The notes below the pieces were generated by a model. That model had not been told where the DNA came from, made no database searches, and saw only the letters and a list, made by a program, of their open reading frames with translations. 40,893 nucleotides of DNA from IMG/VR virus record IMGVR_UViG_3300042868_002708, positions 1 through 40,893 of that record; one strand, given 5' to 3'. How positions within the stretch are numbered: position 1 is the first letter of the stretch; each line of letters opens with the position of its first letter. The position numbers and the translations under genes are program-made. This DNA is from a virus. Positions 30,193-38,044 of this stretch are shown here, one piece after another.

Positions 30193-32178
30193 GTGGCTTT
30201 ATCAAGCACAATTAGAACACTTCGTTCAAGAGACATCACAGATGCAATCCCATTTAACGTTGGGCAACCATCTTATGTTTCTGACATTTGGACAAACACA
30301 ACTGTTGCATACGATGTTGCAATCGGTGGTCTACCATTCTTCTACGGCATCTCCAACGAGAGACCATACGAACGTCAGACAGCACCGTACAAAAAACAAC
30401 AGTTTGATAACAGTAAAGAACCTGGTGAGCAAACACTTGAGGGCTGGTGGATTAGAAGCCAATCATCTTTTCATCGTGGTGCAGGTATTACTTTCTTTGA
30501 CCCTTCTGCTGGTGAGGAAGTTGATTACCGTTTCAGTTCATCACAAGGTGTTAACGTTTGGGACAAAGGTCAAGTAACTTTATTAAAGAAAGTTGTTGCA
30601 GGTCACGAAACCACAACTACTTCACAAAAACTTCGCTCTATCAGATACTCAAACACTGATGCTGTCTTAAGTCTTGATGGTCACGATGTTGACAAACTTC
30701 TTGGTGATGGAACAGTTGTTCATTTCATTGACTACAACTCTGGCACAGAAGACCCTGTGTTTGCAATATGTGATGATGGCACAACAGCCTATTGGGCAAC
30801 TAATGACCTTGACTCTGGTACTAACAAAGCACACGTTTACAAAAAAGTTTTAACTGGGGATTCAACAACTGCTGATACTAAAATGTTTAACATCAACTCG
30901 TACCTTTTTACAGTAGATAAAGTGGTTATGGATTATGTTAAAGGTCGTATCATTCTTGCAGCAGATAACAAAGTTTACGAACTAACCCCATCAACATCAT
31001 CTTTACCATCCCCAATTTTTACACACACAAACACCTCATACACATTCACAAGTGTTACCGAATCAGGTGCAGCAATCTATGTGGCAGGTTTCGCTGGCAC
31101 ACAATCATCAATATACAAGTTCACCTTGTCTGATGCTGGTGCTATCACTTCGCTAACATCTGCTGTTATCGCAGCCGAAATGCCAATCGGTGAACTAATC
31201 CAATCAATCAAATACTATCTTGGCTATATGCTCATCGGTACCAATAAAGGTATTCGTGTGGCACAAGTATCTGTTGATGATGGTTCTATTGCTTATGGTC
31301 CACTGATTGTGGAAACATCTCAACCTGTTTACGATTTTGCTTTCCGTGATAGATTCGCTTGGGCAACCACAAGTGTGAACGGTACTGCTGGTTTAACACG
31401 TATTGATTTAAGTGAACAAATCAGTCCTCTTCGTTTTGCTTACGCAACAGATTTGTACACCGATACCACAACAACAACCACAACTGCTTGTGCTTTACTT
31501 GGCACAACTAACCGTATGGTTTTCACAGCAGCAAACTCATACCATTTTATTGAATCAGCCACAGAGTTTATGGACTTTGGTTTCCTTCAAACAGGTTTCA
31601 TTCGTTATGGAACATTGGAACCTAAAAACTTTAAACGTTTACGTGCACGAGGTAACTACAATAATGGTGGTTTACTTCTTGCCCCTGTTGGTGAAGATGG
31701 CACAATTTATGAAACTGCTATTTATAATTCAACCATTGGTGCACCTGAGATTAACACTATTAACCCTCCAGGTTCACAAGAATATATTGGTTTAAGGTTT
31801 ACCCTTTCAAGGTATGAGGACCCAACTGATTTGTCTTCAACTAAAGACACTCTTGGTCCAACCTTTAAGGGATACCAGTTACGTGCGTTACCTGCAACAC
31901 CAAGACAACATCTAATACAACTACCTTTGTATTGTTATGACACTGAAACAGACAGATACAATGTGCAAGTTGGTTACGATGGTCGTTCTTGGGAACGTGT
32001 GCAGGCGTTAGAAGATTTGGAAACAACAGGTGATGAGGTTATCTTCCAGGATTTTACTACTGGTGAACAGATAACTGTTGTTATTGATTCAGTTGGTTTC
32101 CAAAGAGCAACACCACCATCTGGGGGCTTCTCAGGTTTCGGTGGAAATCTCACAGTTATAGTTAGGGAAGTTGGATAA
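30193..32178 (+). CDS. Large tail protein, possible beta-propeller (661 aa)
   Basis: GTG start with AAGGAACACCTA. The N-terminal 150 residues ('GGLPFFYGISNERPYERQTA' and 'LEGWWIRSQSSFHRGAGITF') resemble tail proteins of actinophages I have seen. The middle has repeated strands of the 'VDKVVMDYVKGRIILAADNK' kind, as in a propeller. The C terminus forms another beta domain. Candidates are a tail-tube or hub protein comparable to podovirus nozzle proteins. Named only as a tail protein. Confidence 0.65.
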   Translation: MALSSTIRTLRSRDITDAIPFNVGQPSYVSDIWTNTTVAYDVAIGGLPFFYGISNERPYERQTAPYKKQQFDNSKEPGEQTLEGWWIRSQSSFHRGAGITFFDPSAGEEVDYRFSSSQGVNVWDKGQVTLLKKVVAGHETTTTSQKLRSIRYSNTDAVLSLDGHDVDKLLGDGTVVHFIDYNSGTEDPVFAICDDGTTAYWATNDLDSGTNKAHVYKKVLTGDSTTADTKMFNINSYLFTVDKVVMDYVKGRIILAADNKVYELTPSTSSLPSPIFTHTNTSYTFTSVTESGAAIYVAGFAGTQSSIYKFTLSDAGAITSLTSAVIAAEMPIGELIQSIKYYLGYMLIGTNKGIRVAQVSVDDGSIAYGPLIVETSQPVYDFAFRDRFAWATTSVNGTAGLTRIDLSEQISPLRFAYATDLYTDTTTTTTTACALLGTTNRMVFTAANSYHFIESATEFMDFGFLQTGFIRYGTLEPKNFKRLRARGNYNNGGLLLAPVGEDGTIYETAIYNSTIGAPEINTINPPGSQEYIGLRFTLSRYEDPTDLSSTKDTLGPTFKGYQLRALPATPRQHLIQLPLYCYDTETDRYNVQVGYDGRSWERVQALEDLETTGDEVIFQDFTTGEQITVVIDSVGFQRATPPSGGFSGFGGNLTVIVREVG

Positions 32179-32433
32179 ATGAAATTAAGTATTATTAAAG
32201 ATGTAGTGTTTCGTTCTATTGCTTTATTTATGACAATGGCATTACCTGCTATTGGTGCTGGTGCTTTCGCTGGTGTTGAACCAGTTCAATCAGCCCTTAT
32301 CGCTGGTGCCCTTGGTGTGTCCAAGGTGCTCACAGATTTAGCCAAAGCATTTTTGGATGATGGAAAACTTACAGAAGAAGAAGTAGATGCAGTATTCAAA
32401 CGTGCTGGTAAGAAATCTGAAGGCGGCAAGTAA
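32179..32433 (+). CDS. Holin candidate
   Basis: The 84-residue product has two hydrophobic stretches ('SIALFMTMALPAIGAGAFAG', about 13-32, and 'SALIAGALGVSKVLTDLA', about 38-55), then a charged C-terminal tail ending 'KRAGKKSEGGK'. This is the layout of small class II holins. It starts one base after the tail gene and lies two genes upstream of the M23 endolysin. It would make membrane lesions that release or activate the lysins. Confidence 0.7.
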   Translation: MKLSIIKDVVFRSIALFMTMALPAIGAGAFAGVEPVQSALIAGALGVSKVLTDLAKAFLDDGKLTEEEVDAVFKRAGKKSEGGK

Positions 32434-32436
32434 ACC

Positions 32437-32817
32437 TTGTACATCCAATTAAAAGATGACAAAGTAAAGCAGTCCTTTAAGCCTGCTGTTTGGACACCTA
32501 TGTTGCTCAATGGTCAAGATGCTATTGACCCAACAAAAGAAGGTAATTGTTTTTGGGAAGCCCAACTACATTTAACTTTACCTAAAACAGGTAGACCAAC
32601 ATATGTGAAAATGAATTACTCAAGAGATTACAAAGGTAAGAATGACACTACTGGCACTAACACTTATGCTGTGCCAGCAGATGTTACCTCTGTTCAGTTC
32701 ACTTTATCTTGGTTCTTTAAAGCAAAACCTGGTACACCTATTTCTTGTATGGTTTACCACAACGGAAAATCAGATATAGTTTCAGAGATTAGACAATTTA
32801 AAGGAATGATACTCTAA
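32437..32817 (+). CDS. Beta-rich lysis-cassette protein (126 aa)
   Basis: TTG start four bases after the holin stop; a weak GGCGGCAAG lies upstream. The product looks like a beta-sandwich ('FWEAQLHLTLPKTGRPTYVK' and 'VTSVQFTLSWFFKAKPGTP'). It overlaps the M23 gene by one base (TAATG). A wall- or carbohydrate-binding partner of the endolysin is an attractive guess, but no family is recognised. Confidence 0.6.
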   Translation: MYIQLKDDKVKQSFKPAVWTPMLLNGQDAIDPTKEGNCFWEAQLHLTLPKTGRPTYVKMNYSRDYKGKNDTTGTNTYAVPADVTSVQFTLSWFFKAKPGTPISCMVYHNGKSDIVSEIRQFKGMIL

Positions 32818-33212
32818 TGGCATCACCTATTAAAGATGGAAAGATTACAACTGCCTACAAAAAACTAGGTAAAATGTGGTCAAAAGGTTATCACACTGGT
32901 GTTGACTATGCTTGCAAAACTGGCACAGATATTCTTGCTGTTGCTGATGGCACAGTAACCAACGCTAATTGGGGTAAATCCTACGGTACACAAATTGTAC
33001 AAAAGATTGACGGTCAAAATGTTTGGGTTATCTACGCACACTTATCTAAATCATTAGTTAAGGCTGGCGATAAAGTAACTAAGGGACAAATGATAGCAGA
33101 ATCAGGTAACACTGGTAACTCTTCAGGTCCTCATCTACATTTTGAGGCAAGAGATAACGTTAGATGGTCTGCTGGTAAAGATGTAGACCCAAAGGATATT
33201 CTCGCTATTTAG
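32817..33212 (+). CDS. M23 family peptidoglycan endopeptidase (endolysin)
   Basis: The 131-residue protein is essentially one LytM/M23 domain. 'HTGVDYA' gives the zinc ligands His26 and Asp30, and 'GPHLHFEAR' gives His106 and His108; His75 in 'YAHLS' is the additional active-site histidine. It should cut peptide cross-bridges in the host wall. No signal peptide is seen, so export depends on the holin. It is the last gene of the late operon and ends eight bases inside the convergent proteasome-like gene. Confidence 0.9.
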   Translation: MASPIKDGKITTAYKKLGKMWSKGYHTGVDYACKTGTDILAVADGTVTNANWGKSYGTQIVQKIDGQNVWVIYAHLSKSLVKAGDKVTKGQMIAESGNTGNSSGPHLHFEARDNVRWSAGKDVDPKDILAI

Positions 33213-33738
33213 TTTGTTTATGTGTAATAAAGGGTGGTGCAGTGAAGACATTGTTCTTCGCTGCAATACTCATAGCCTGCTTCCAAGAAGCACCTGCGTG
33301 TAAAGCACCTATGGCATAAGATGCCCCACTACCTATGCCATAGATACCATCGTCTCTCATCAGCACAGATAACGTATCATCTATTTCGTAGATGATTCCG
33401 TTTAATGCTATGAGAAAAATAAAGTCTTGGTCATCTGATTCTTTGTCTGGTTGATAACCATTAACAGATAAAGTAAATCTTAATGATGGTGCAATTGTTT
33501 CAACCATATAATGATATGGGTCTTTGGTTGCCACTGGTGTTAATGATGGTGGTTTCCAAATGTGTTGTAAAATATCGCAAGGCAATGTTAATCCTGCTCC
33601 TGCTATAAGAAATTTCCCACGCTTAGTTATCTTTGTAACTGTTGGGTGTGAGTAGGTTCTCCCTGAATCATCTGTGATTCGTGAGTCTGCTACAAGTAAA
33701 CAATGGTCTGGTTTTTGTATACCAATTATTGTTGTCAT
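33205..33738 (-). CDS. Proteasome/HslV-like Ntn hydrolase
   Basis: The 177-residue protein begins 'MTTIIGIQ'. Removing Met exposes Thr1, and counting from it Asp17 falls in 'VADSRIT' exactly as in proteasome beta subunits and HslV. A Lys at 35 stands near the usual Lys33, and 'YGIGSGASYAIGALHAG' gives the conserved Gly-Ser-Gly helix start. I chose the ATG at 33738 because it puts Thr next to Met; an in-frame start three codons earlier would bury it. Likely a threonine peptidase or self-assembling ring. Role could be degrading host or phage proteins. It overlaps the neighbouring glycosyltransferase gene. Confidence 0.8.
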   Translation of the reverse strand: MTTIIGIQKPDHCLLVADSRITDDSGRTYSHPTVTKITKRGKFLIAGAGLTLPCDILQHIWKPPSLTPVATKDPYHYMVETIAPSLRFTLSVNGYQPDKESDDQDFIFLIALNGIIYEIDDTLSVLMRDDGIYGIGSGASYAIGALHAGASWKQAMSIAAKNNVFTAPPFITHKQTK

Positions 33739-34319
33739 AGGTTCCACTTCTTTTCAAAGTATTCTTTATCTGCTTCTGTAAGTTTCATTAGGTCTTCGTT
33801 AATAGATGTTAAATGGTTTCCGTGTAAGTGTTCTACTTCTGCTGGAATGTAAACAACTTCACCTATCTCTTTTGCTTTCAATCTAATATCATCATCGCCA
33901 TACCACCATCTAAAGTTTTCATCTGCTCTAATGTTTGATTTAATATCAAGCACCCAACAGTAACCTGGTAGATGTCCTGAATATGGTAACGGATAACCAA
34001 GTGTACCTTTAAGTTCTTTCATACCATAAGCAATTTTATTTATAGGATTATTCTTCAGTCTTAAGTCATCATTTAATACAGCAATGTAATCTGCACCAAA
34101 GGTTCTGGCAATATCTATGCCACGATTCCACCATCTGTGGATGTTAACTGGGTCTAAATCCCAAACATTATTTACACCTTCTATTGGTTCTGATTCAACT
34201 GTATGCACAATTACAATTTTTTCAGGAGAGATTTGACTTTCATTAATTATATCTGCAAGGTATTGACGGCGTGTTCCAGTAGGAATGGTCAACCAAATGT
34301 CTAGATTATTATCTGTCAT
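33735..34319 (-). CDS. GT-A-type glycosyltransferase
   Basis: The 194-residue protein has 'RQYLADIINESQISPEKIVI' at the start of a nucleotide-binding fold, then 'YIAVLNDDLRLKNN' with a DxD-like NDD (about 99-101), and 'WWYGDDDIRLKAKEIG'. It resembles short GT2-type phage glycosyltransferases. It overlaps the downstream proteasome-like gene by four bases, and its 5' end overlaps the divergent secreted-protein gene. Target unknown; virion or surface glycosylation fits the presence of another glycosyltransferase at 22322. Confidence 0.75.
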   Translation of the reverse strand: MTDNNLDIWLTIPTGTRRQYLADIINESQISPEKIVIVHTVESEPIEGVNNVWDLDPVNIHRWWNRGIDIARTFGADYIAVLNDDLRLKNNPINKIAYGMKELKGTLGYPLPYSGHLPGYCWVLDIKSNIRADENFRWWYGDDDIRLKAKEIGEVVYIPAEVEHLHGNHLTSINEDLMKLTEADKEYFEKKWNL

Positions 34320-35223
34320 AACTATCTTTATCCTTACTACCCTGATTGCTCAACCATCATACTCTGATGATATAACAATCAACTTAGACTCTACCACACC
34401 TTATGTGGATATACCTGTAACTGTTAGTGAACCTGTTGATGCAACTATATCAACCACTACTGGTACTCCTCAAACTAATCCAGGGTTTATTGATTCTTGG
34501 ATTGAAGTTTGGCAAGACACTGTTCGCCTTGCATATAATGATGATGGTGCACACAGTGCTAGTAATGTGTTAGCATCTATCATTAATATTCCTTTACAAG
34601 TTGGTGAGTATTTTATTCGTGCAACATCTTATGCTTACATATGTTGCAACGCATATCCTACTGGTTCTTACTTACTATCTACTAATTTAGTAGTAGTTAG
34701 TCCAACCCCAACTCCGTCTTCATCACCGACAATCGATGAGCCAACTCCTGAGCCTTCTTTTCCTTCTCCGTCACCGTCTGATATTCCTTCTCCATCAGAA
34801 TCTCCAGAGGTTCCAGTTGTTCCAGTTCAAGAGCCATCCGAGCCAGACCCTGTAATTTTATTAGAGTCTTCAACGCCTGTGCCATCTCCCCTTCCAAGTG
34901 TTCAAGATACTTTAGAAGCAATTGTTGATTCGTCACCTAGCGTTTCACCTTCTTCTTTACCTTCTTTGCTGATACCTGAAGTTGAGCCAACTCTTTTGTC
35001 CATTGACGCAAATCAAACTCAGCCTTCAATTCTTGATAACCTAGTACCACAATTTCTTTCAGAATCAATCCAACAAATATCTGAAACCATAACTGCTGCA
35101 TTAGACACTGTTTCCAATCTTGGTTCCGAGTTCACACCCGAAGAACGTGAACAAGCCCAACAAGTAGTGTTGGGTGCTATAATTGTAACACAACTATCCA
35201 CATCTGCAAGGAGAATAAAATGA
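34297..35223 (+). CDS. Secreted Ser/Pro-rich protein with N-terminal beta domain
   Basis: The 308-residue product from the ATG at 34297 (AGGAA upstream; an alternative ATG at 34285 is crowded) has a signal peptide ('LLSVITIFILTTLIAQPSYS', residues 4-23). The beta domain that follows ('FIDSWIEVWQDTVRLAYNDD' then 'VGEYFIRATSYAY') resembles PPC-type domains. A Ser/Pro/Glu stalk spans about 150-220 and the C-terminal helices end in 'VVLGAIIVTQL'. It is probably exported to the host envelope. Surface modification or superinfection exclusion is my inference. Its start overlaps the divergent glycosyltransferase gene. Confidence 0.65.
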   Translation: MSRLLSVITIFILTTLIAQPSYSDDITINLDSTTPYVDIPVTVSEPVDATISTTTGTPQTNPGFIDSWIEVWQDTVRLAYNDDGAHSASNVLASIINIPLQVGEYFIRATSYAYICCNAYPTGSYLLSTNLVVVSPTPTPSSSPTIDEPTPEPSFPSPSPSDIPSPSESPEVPVVPVQEPSEPDPVILLESSTPVPSPLPSVQDTLEAIVDSSPSVSPSSLPSLLIPEVEPTLLSIDANQTQPSILDNLVPQFLSESIQQISETITAALDTVSNLGSEFTPEEREQAQQVVLGAIIVTQLSTSARRIK

Positions 35224-35417
35224 GAAACATATCAAGATTCATCTGGAAATATCTTGATGCTTGGGCTGGCGAAGCCTTCACCCTTGTGGGTTTGACTATC
35301 GCTTGGATTGTTCTTCCCCCTGGCGAAACTAGAGATGTTGTTGGTATTATCTGTTTGGGTGCTTTTGCGATGTGGACATTGTTTAAAGTTACCCTTAACT
35401 CAGAGGATGACAAATGA
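35220..35417 (+). CDS. Two-helix membrane protein, holin-like (65 aa)
   Basis: Overlaps the secreted protein stop (ATGA). It has two hydrophobic helices ('FTLVGLTIAWIVL' and 'GIICLGAFAMWTLFKVTL') separated by a short polar turn, with a basic N terminus and an acidic C terminus. It could be a second holin, antiholin, or a partner of the secreted protein. It also overlaps the HNH gene by four bases. Confidence 0.6.
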   Translation: MRNISRFIWKYLDAWAGEAFTLVGLTIAWIVLPPGETRDVVGIICLGAFAMWTLFKVTLNSEDDK

Positions 35418-35683
35418 AAAAAAGAGTTTATGGACCTTATAAAGGTTCTAAGCAAAACAAAGGTCGTCCCATCTATGTTATTAAAAAAGATGGTGGCAAG
35501 AAGACTACTTCAACTAACAAGGCTCGTCTAGATTATAAGAAGAAGACTGGTAAAAGTCTATCTAGAACAACCCACGTTGACCACAAGGACAACAACAAGC
35601 ATAATGATTCAAAAGGCAACCTACGCGCTGTCAGCCGAAAGAGAAATATTGGCAAGGAGAACAAGCGTAGAGTGGGCAAATAA
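35414..35683 (+). CDS. HNH endonuclease
   Basis: The 89-residue basic protein has 'THVDHKDNNKHNDSKGNLRA' (about 53-72), the compact HNH fold with the metal-binding Asp-His pair and downstream His/Asn. 'RVYGPYKGSK' opens the protein, as in other small phage HNH proteins I recall. It may act in packaging or recombination, or be a free-standing mobile nuclease. It is last in the rightward accessory unit, just before a strong terminator. Confidence 0.8.
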   Translation: MKKRVYGPYKGSKQNKGRPIYVIKKDGGKKTTSTNKARLDYKKKTGKSLSRTTHVDHKDNNKHNDSKGNLRAVSRKRNIGKENKRRVGK

Positions 35684-35712
35684 GCCAAAATAAGGGCAAA
35701 ATTCACGACTTA

Positions 35713-35751
35713 AGGCAGGAATAGGTATCACTACCTACCCTGCCTCTTTTT
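35713..35751. terminator. Bidirectional intrinsic terminator between convergent operons
   Basis: AGGCAGG (35713-35719) pairs with CCTGCCT (35739-35745), and inside it TAGGTA pairs with TACCTA around the loop tcac. CTTTTT follows at 35746-35751. It separates the rightward HNH unit from the leftward replication operon, whose last stop codon lies inside the hairpin. This is the clearest terminator in the window. Confidence 0.8.
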
Positions 35752-36385
35752 GCGTTTTTAAAACAGGATAATCTGTGTCGCGATATGGAGCATAACCACC
35801 CAGTTTTTTGATGATTGCATCAATGGCTCTGGTCACTCTCATACGTGCAGCCTTCTCATTAGGTAGGTATAATAATTTGGCTAATGACTTAGAATCTTTA
35901 CCTGATTGATACCACATATATAAAACGTTTTGTTGGTCTTCTTTTAGTTTTTCAAATGCTCTAGATATATCTGCTTGCATAGCAAGAAGGTTTCCACCTT
36001 CGCTTGGGGTTCTACTACTTCTATCAGAGTTAACATCGTTAATGTTTTCTGGTTGAGTAAACTCACCACTTAAGACAGAAGGAAGTAACTCTTCCACAAT
36101 ATCTCTTTTGTAATAGAACACATCAGTTATTTCATAACCAGTAGTTCTAGCCTTTTCATATTGACAATACTTACTTGTAGCATTATGTAATGCTCTAGCA
36201 AATAATCTTACTGCATCTTTTTTATTTTCTAATGAGTGCCACTCTTCTGTTTTCTTTGGATGTTCTACAAACCAAAGCCAGCACTCTTGAGTTATATCTT
36301 GAATAGGAACCATTGGATATTCTTTGCTTTTAGCATAAGATACCGAATTAACTAATGATTCGTATTCTTCTATGTAATCTACCAC
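35735..36385 (-). CDS. Sigma-70-like RNA polymerase sigma factor
   Basis: The 216-residue protein has a region 2-like segment ('PIQDITQECWLWFVEHP', about 27-43) and a C-terminal region 4-like helix-turn-helix ('LKEDQQNVLYMWYQSGKDSK' leading to 'EKAARMRVTRAIDAIIKKLG'). Between them is a long linker. It is the last gene of the replication operon, so it would accumulate midway through infection and could redirect host polymerase to late promoters. Start overlaps the upstream phosphatase by seven bases. A non-sigma HTH regulator is the alternative. Confidence 0.7.
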   Translation of the reverse strand: MVDYIEEYESLVNSVSYAKSKEYPMVPIQDITQECWLWFVEHPKKTEEWHSLENKKDAVRLFARALHNATSKYCQYEKARTTGYEITDVFYYKRDIVEELLPSVLSGEFTQPENINDVNSDRSSRTPSEGGNLLAMQADISRAFEKLKEDQQNVLYMWYQSGKDSKSLAKLLYLPNEKAARMRVTRAIDAIIKKLGGYAPYRDTDYPVLKTQKEAG

Positions 36386-37134
36386 TTATATAATTTACCT
36401 TCTACGACAAATGAATTACCTATCATTGGTACTGGCACTGGTGTAACTCTACCTTTATCTATATAGAGAATTCCAAAACCAGATGCCCAGTTGGCACTTC
36501 CTCCCTTGAGGTAGGTCGCCTGTTTTAAATCCATTATGTTTCCAACTTCAAAACCATAAAGACTTGATGTTATTTTTCCATTATACGCAGTGTTAAAATG
36601 TAGGAGTCCGAGTTTATGTGTGTGTCCACAAAGTACACTCATACCAATTTTTTTAGCGAGTGCCATCGCTGTACCACCTGCGTAACGTGATGATGAACCT
36701 TCATCACCGTGACCCATTACCCAACCAGGAGCAAAGTTCCAAAGTTTGTTGTGGTAAGTAATTCCTAAATCACGATAACCAAGAAGTTTCTCATACTTTA
36801 AATCTCTTAATGTTGCAAGGGCTGGAGCGTCACGCTCAATGTATCTTTGTATTCTATCGCCGTGATTTGACCTCATTAAATGAAATTCACGGTCTCCAAT
36901 TGCTTTACGAAACTTACTCATAATAGATGTAGTTTCATCTAAATCTCTTTGCAGATTAGAATGTTCTGCAACATATCCTTTAGACCAGCGTGCTGGTGCT
37001 AAACAATCTGCTTCATCACCAACGCAGAAAAGTTGGTCTGGTTGATAATCTTTAACAAACTTTATTACTGCATTAATTGCTGGTTTATTATGCAGAGGAA
37101 TCTGCATATCCGATAGGACTACTATGCGTTTCAT
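36379..37134 (-). CDS. Calcineurin-like metallophosphoesterase
   Basis: The 251-residue protein has the ordered motifs of the family: 'VLSDMQIPLH' (first metal site), 'CVGDEADC', 'RSNHGDR', 'VMGHGDEG' and 'LCGHTHKLGL'. It should be a two-metal phosphodiesterase or phosphatase acting on nucleic acid or nucleotides. In the replication operon an Mre11/SbcD-like nuclease function or nucleotide metabolism is plausible, but no SbcC-like partner is seen. Starts at an ATGA overlap. Confidence 0.85.
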   Translation of the reverse strand: MKRIVVLSDMQIPLHNKPAINAVIKFVKDYQPDQLFCVGDEADCLAPARWSKGYVAEHSNLQRDLDETTSIMSKFRKAIGDREFHLMRSNHGDRIQRYIERDAPALATLRDLKYEKLLGYRDLGITYHNKLWNFAPGWVMGHGDEGSSSRYAGGTAMALAKKIGMSVLCGHTHKLGLLHFNTAYNGKITSSLYGFEVGNIMDLKQATYLKGGSANWASGFGILYIDKGRVTPVPVPMIGNSFVVEGKLYKW

Positions 37135-37424
37135 TCAACGCCTTCCCATTGTTTATCTAGCACCATCATAGCGATGATTGCGTAGTTTGCTATATCCATA
37201 AATGAATCTCTTAATGATTCGTTTTCTGGCTTTGCACCTGTTTCAAGAAGATTGTTAATGCGAGCAAGTTTGTCAAACATTCTTACTCTTAATCCGTTTA
37301 GTGGACCACCAGGTGAATCAGATATATTCTTTGGACCATAATCTTTTTGTTTCTTAATCAACAACTCTGCTAAACCATCTGTGTATACATAAGTTACTTC
37401 AGCAAATCTTACTTCGTCATACAT
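37131..37424 (-). CDS. DUF1599 / Nmad1-like protein
   Basis: The 97-residue protein has 'LLIKKQKDYGPKNI', 'GLRVRMFDKLARINNLL' and 'ESLRDSFMDIANYAIIAMMV', the three blocks of the DUF1599 family as I know it. That family was linked by comparative genomics to nucleotide modification (Nmad1), and it occurs in many phage replication modules. Biochemistry is uncertain. Starts at a TAATG overlap with the primase. Confidence 0.75.
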   Translation of the reverse strand: MYDEVRFAEVTYVYTDGLAELLIKKQKDYGPKNISDSPGGPLNGLRVRMFDKLARINNLLETGAKPENESLRDSFMDIANYAIIAMMVLDKQWEGVE

Positions 37425-38044
37425 TAGGCTGCGACCTCAATTTTTTCTGTTAGTAGGTGTTGTTGATTAGATGCGAATAAACTATTAACATCTTCTCCTT
37501 CTGGAATATTAATTTGAATTACTCCAGGAAGTCTTCTTGCTAAGTCTTTAGCAAATTCTTTACCTGCAGAATCTCCATCTGCAAATACATAAATTCTATC
37601 GAAGTCAGAAAGAATTCTGAAATGATGTGGCTTGATGTTCTTAACTCCTGGAACACCAAATGCTGGAAATCCTAGTTTAGATAAGGTGATTGTATCAATC
37701 TCACCTTCGCATAAACATATCCAATCAGTTGCTTGGAAGTATGCACCAACATTATATAGATGTGTTGTTGCTCCAGGTATTCCTAAATACTTTGGTTCTT
37801 CGCCATTGATGGAGCGAAATCTAATATCTACTACACCTGCTTCAGTGATGTAAGGAATTGACAATCTTCCTTGGTACGATTCGTGTCCAACAGAAGGTTC
37901 AGCAACAACGCCTAATTTAAATTTCTCTACGTCTTGAAGTGAGAGACCCCTCTTTGCTAGGTACTCTTCTGCCAAGTTTACGTGCTGTTGGTACTTTAAT
38001 GCTGAGTGTTCCAGCAATCTCTTCTGCTCTAGACTTTGCTTCAC
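37424..38044 (-). CDS. DNA primase, TOPRIM catalytic part
   Basis: The 206-residue protein carries the DnaG-type catalytic core. 'AEEYLAKRGLSLQDVEKFKL' precedes the TOPRIM domain, with 'ICLCEGEIDTITL' (catalytic Glu) and 'IYVFADGDSAGKEFA' (DxD metal site). The zinc-binding domain is in a separate upstream gene. The start is GTG at 38044, with AAGGAG nine bases upstream, 128 bases inside that gene in another frame. It should make RNA primers for phage replication with the ATPase at 38990. Confidence 0.88.
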   Translation of the reverse strand: MKQSLEQKRLLEHSALKYQQHVNLAEEYLAKRGLSLQDVEKFKLGVVAEPSVGHESYQGRLSIPYITEAGVVDIRFRSINGEEPKYLGIPGATTHLYNVGAYFQATDWICLCEGEIDTITLSKLGFPAFGVPGVKNIKPHHFRILSDFDRIYVFADGDSAGKEFAKDLARRLPGVIQINIPEGEDVNSLFASNQQHLLTEKIEVAA

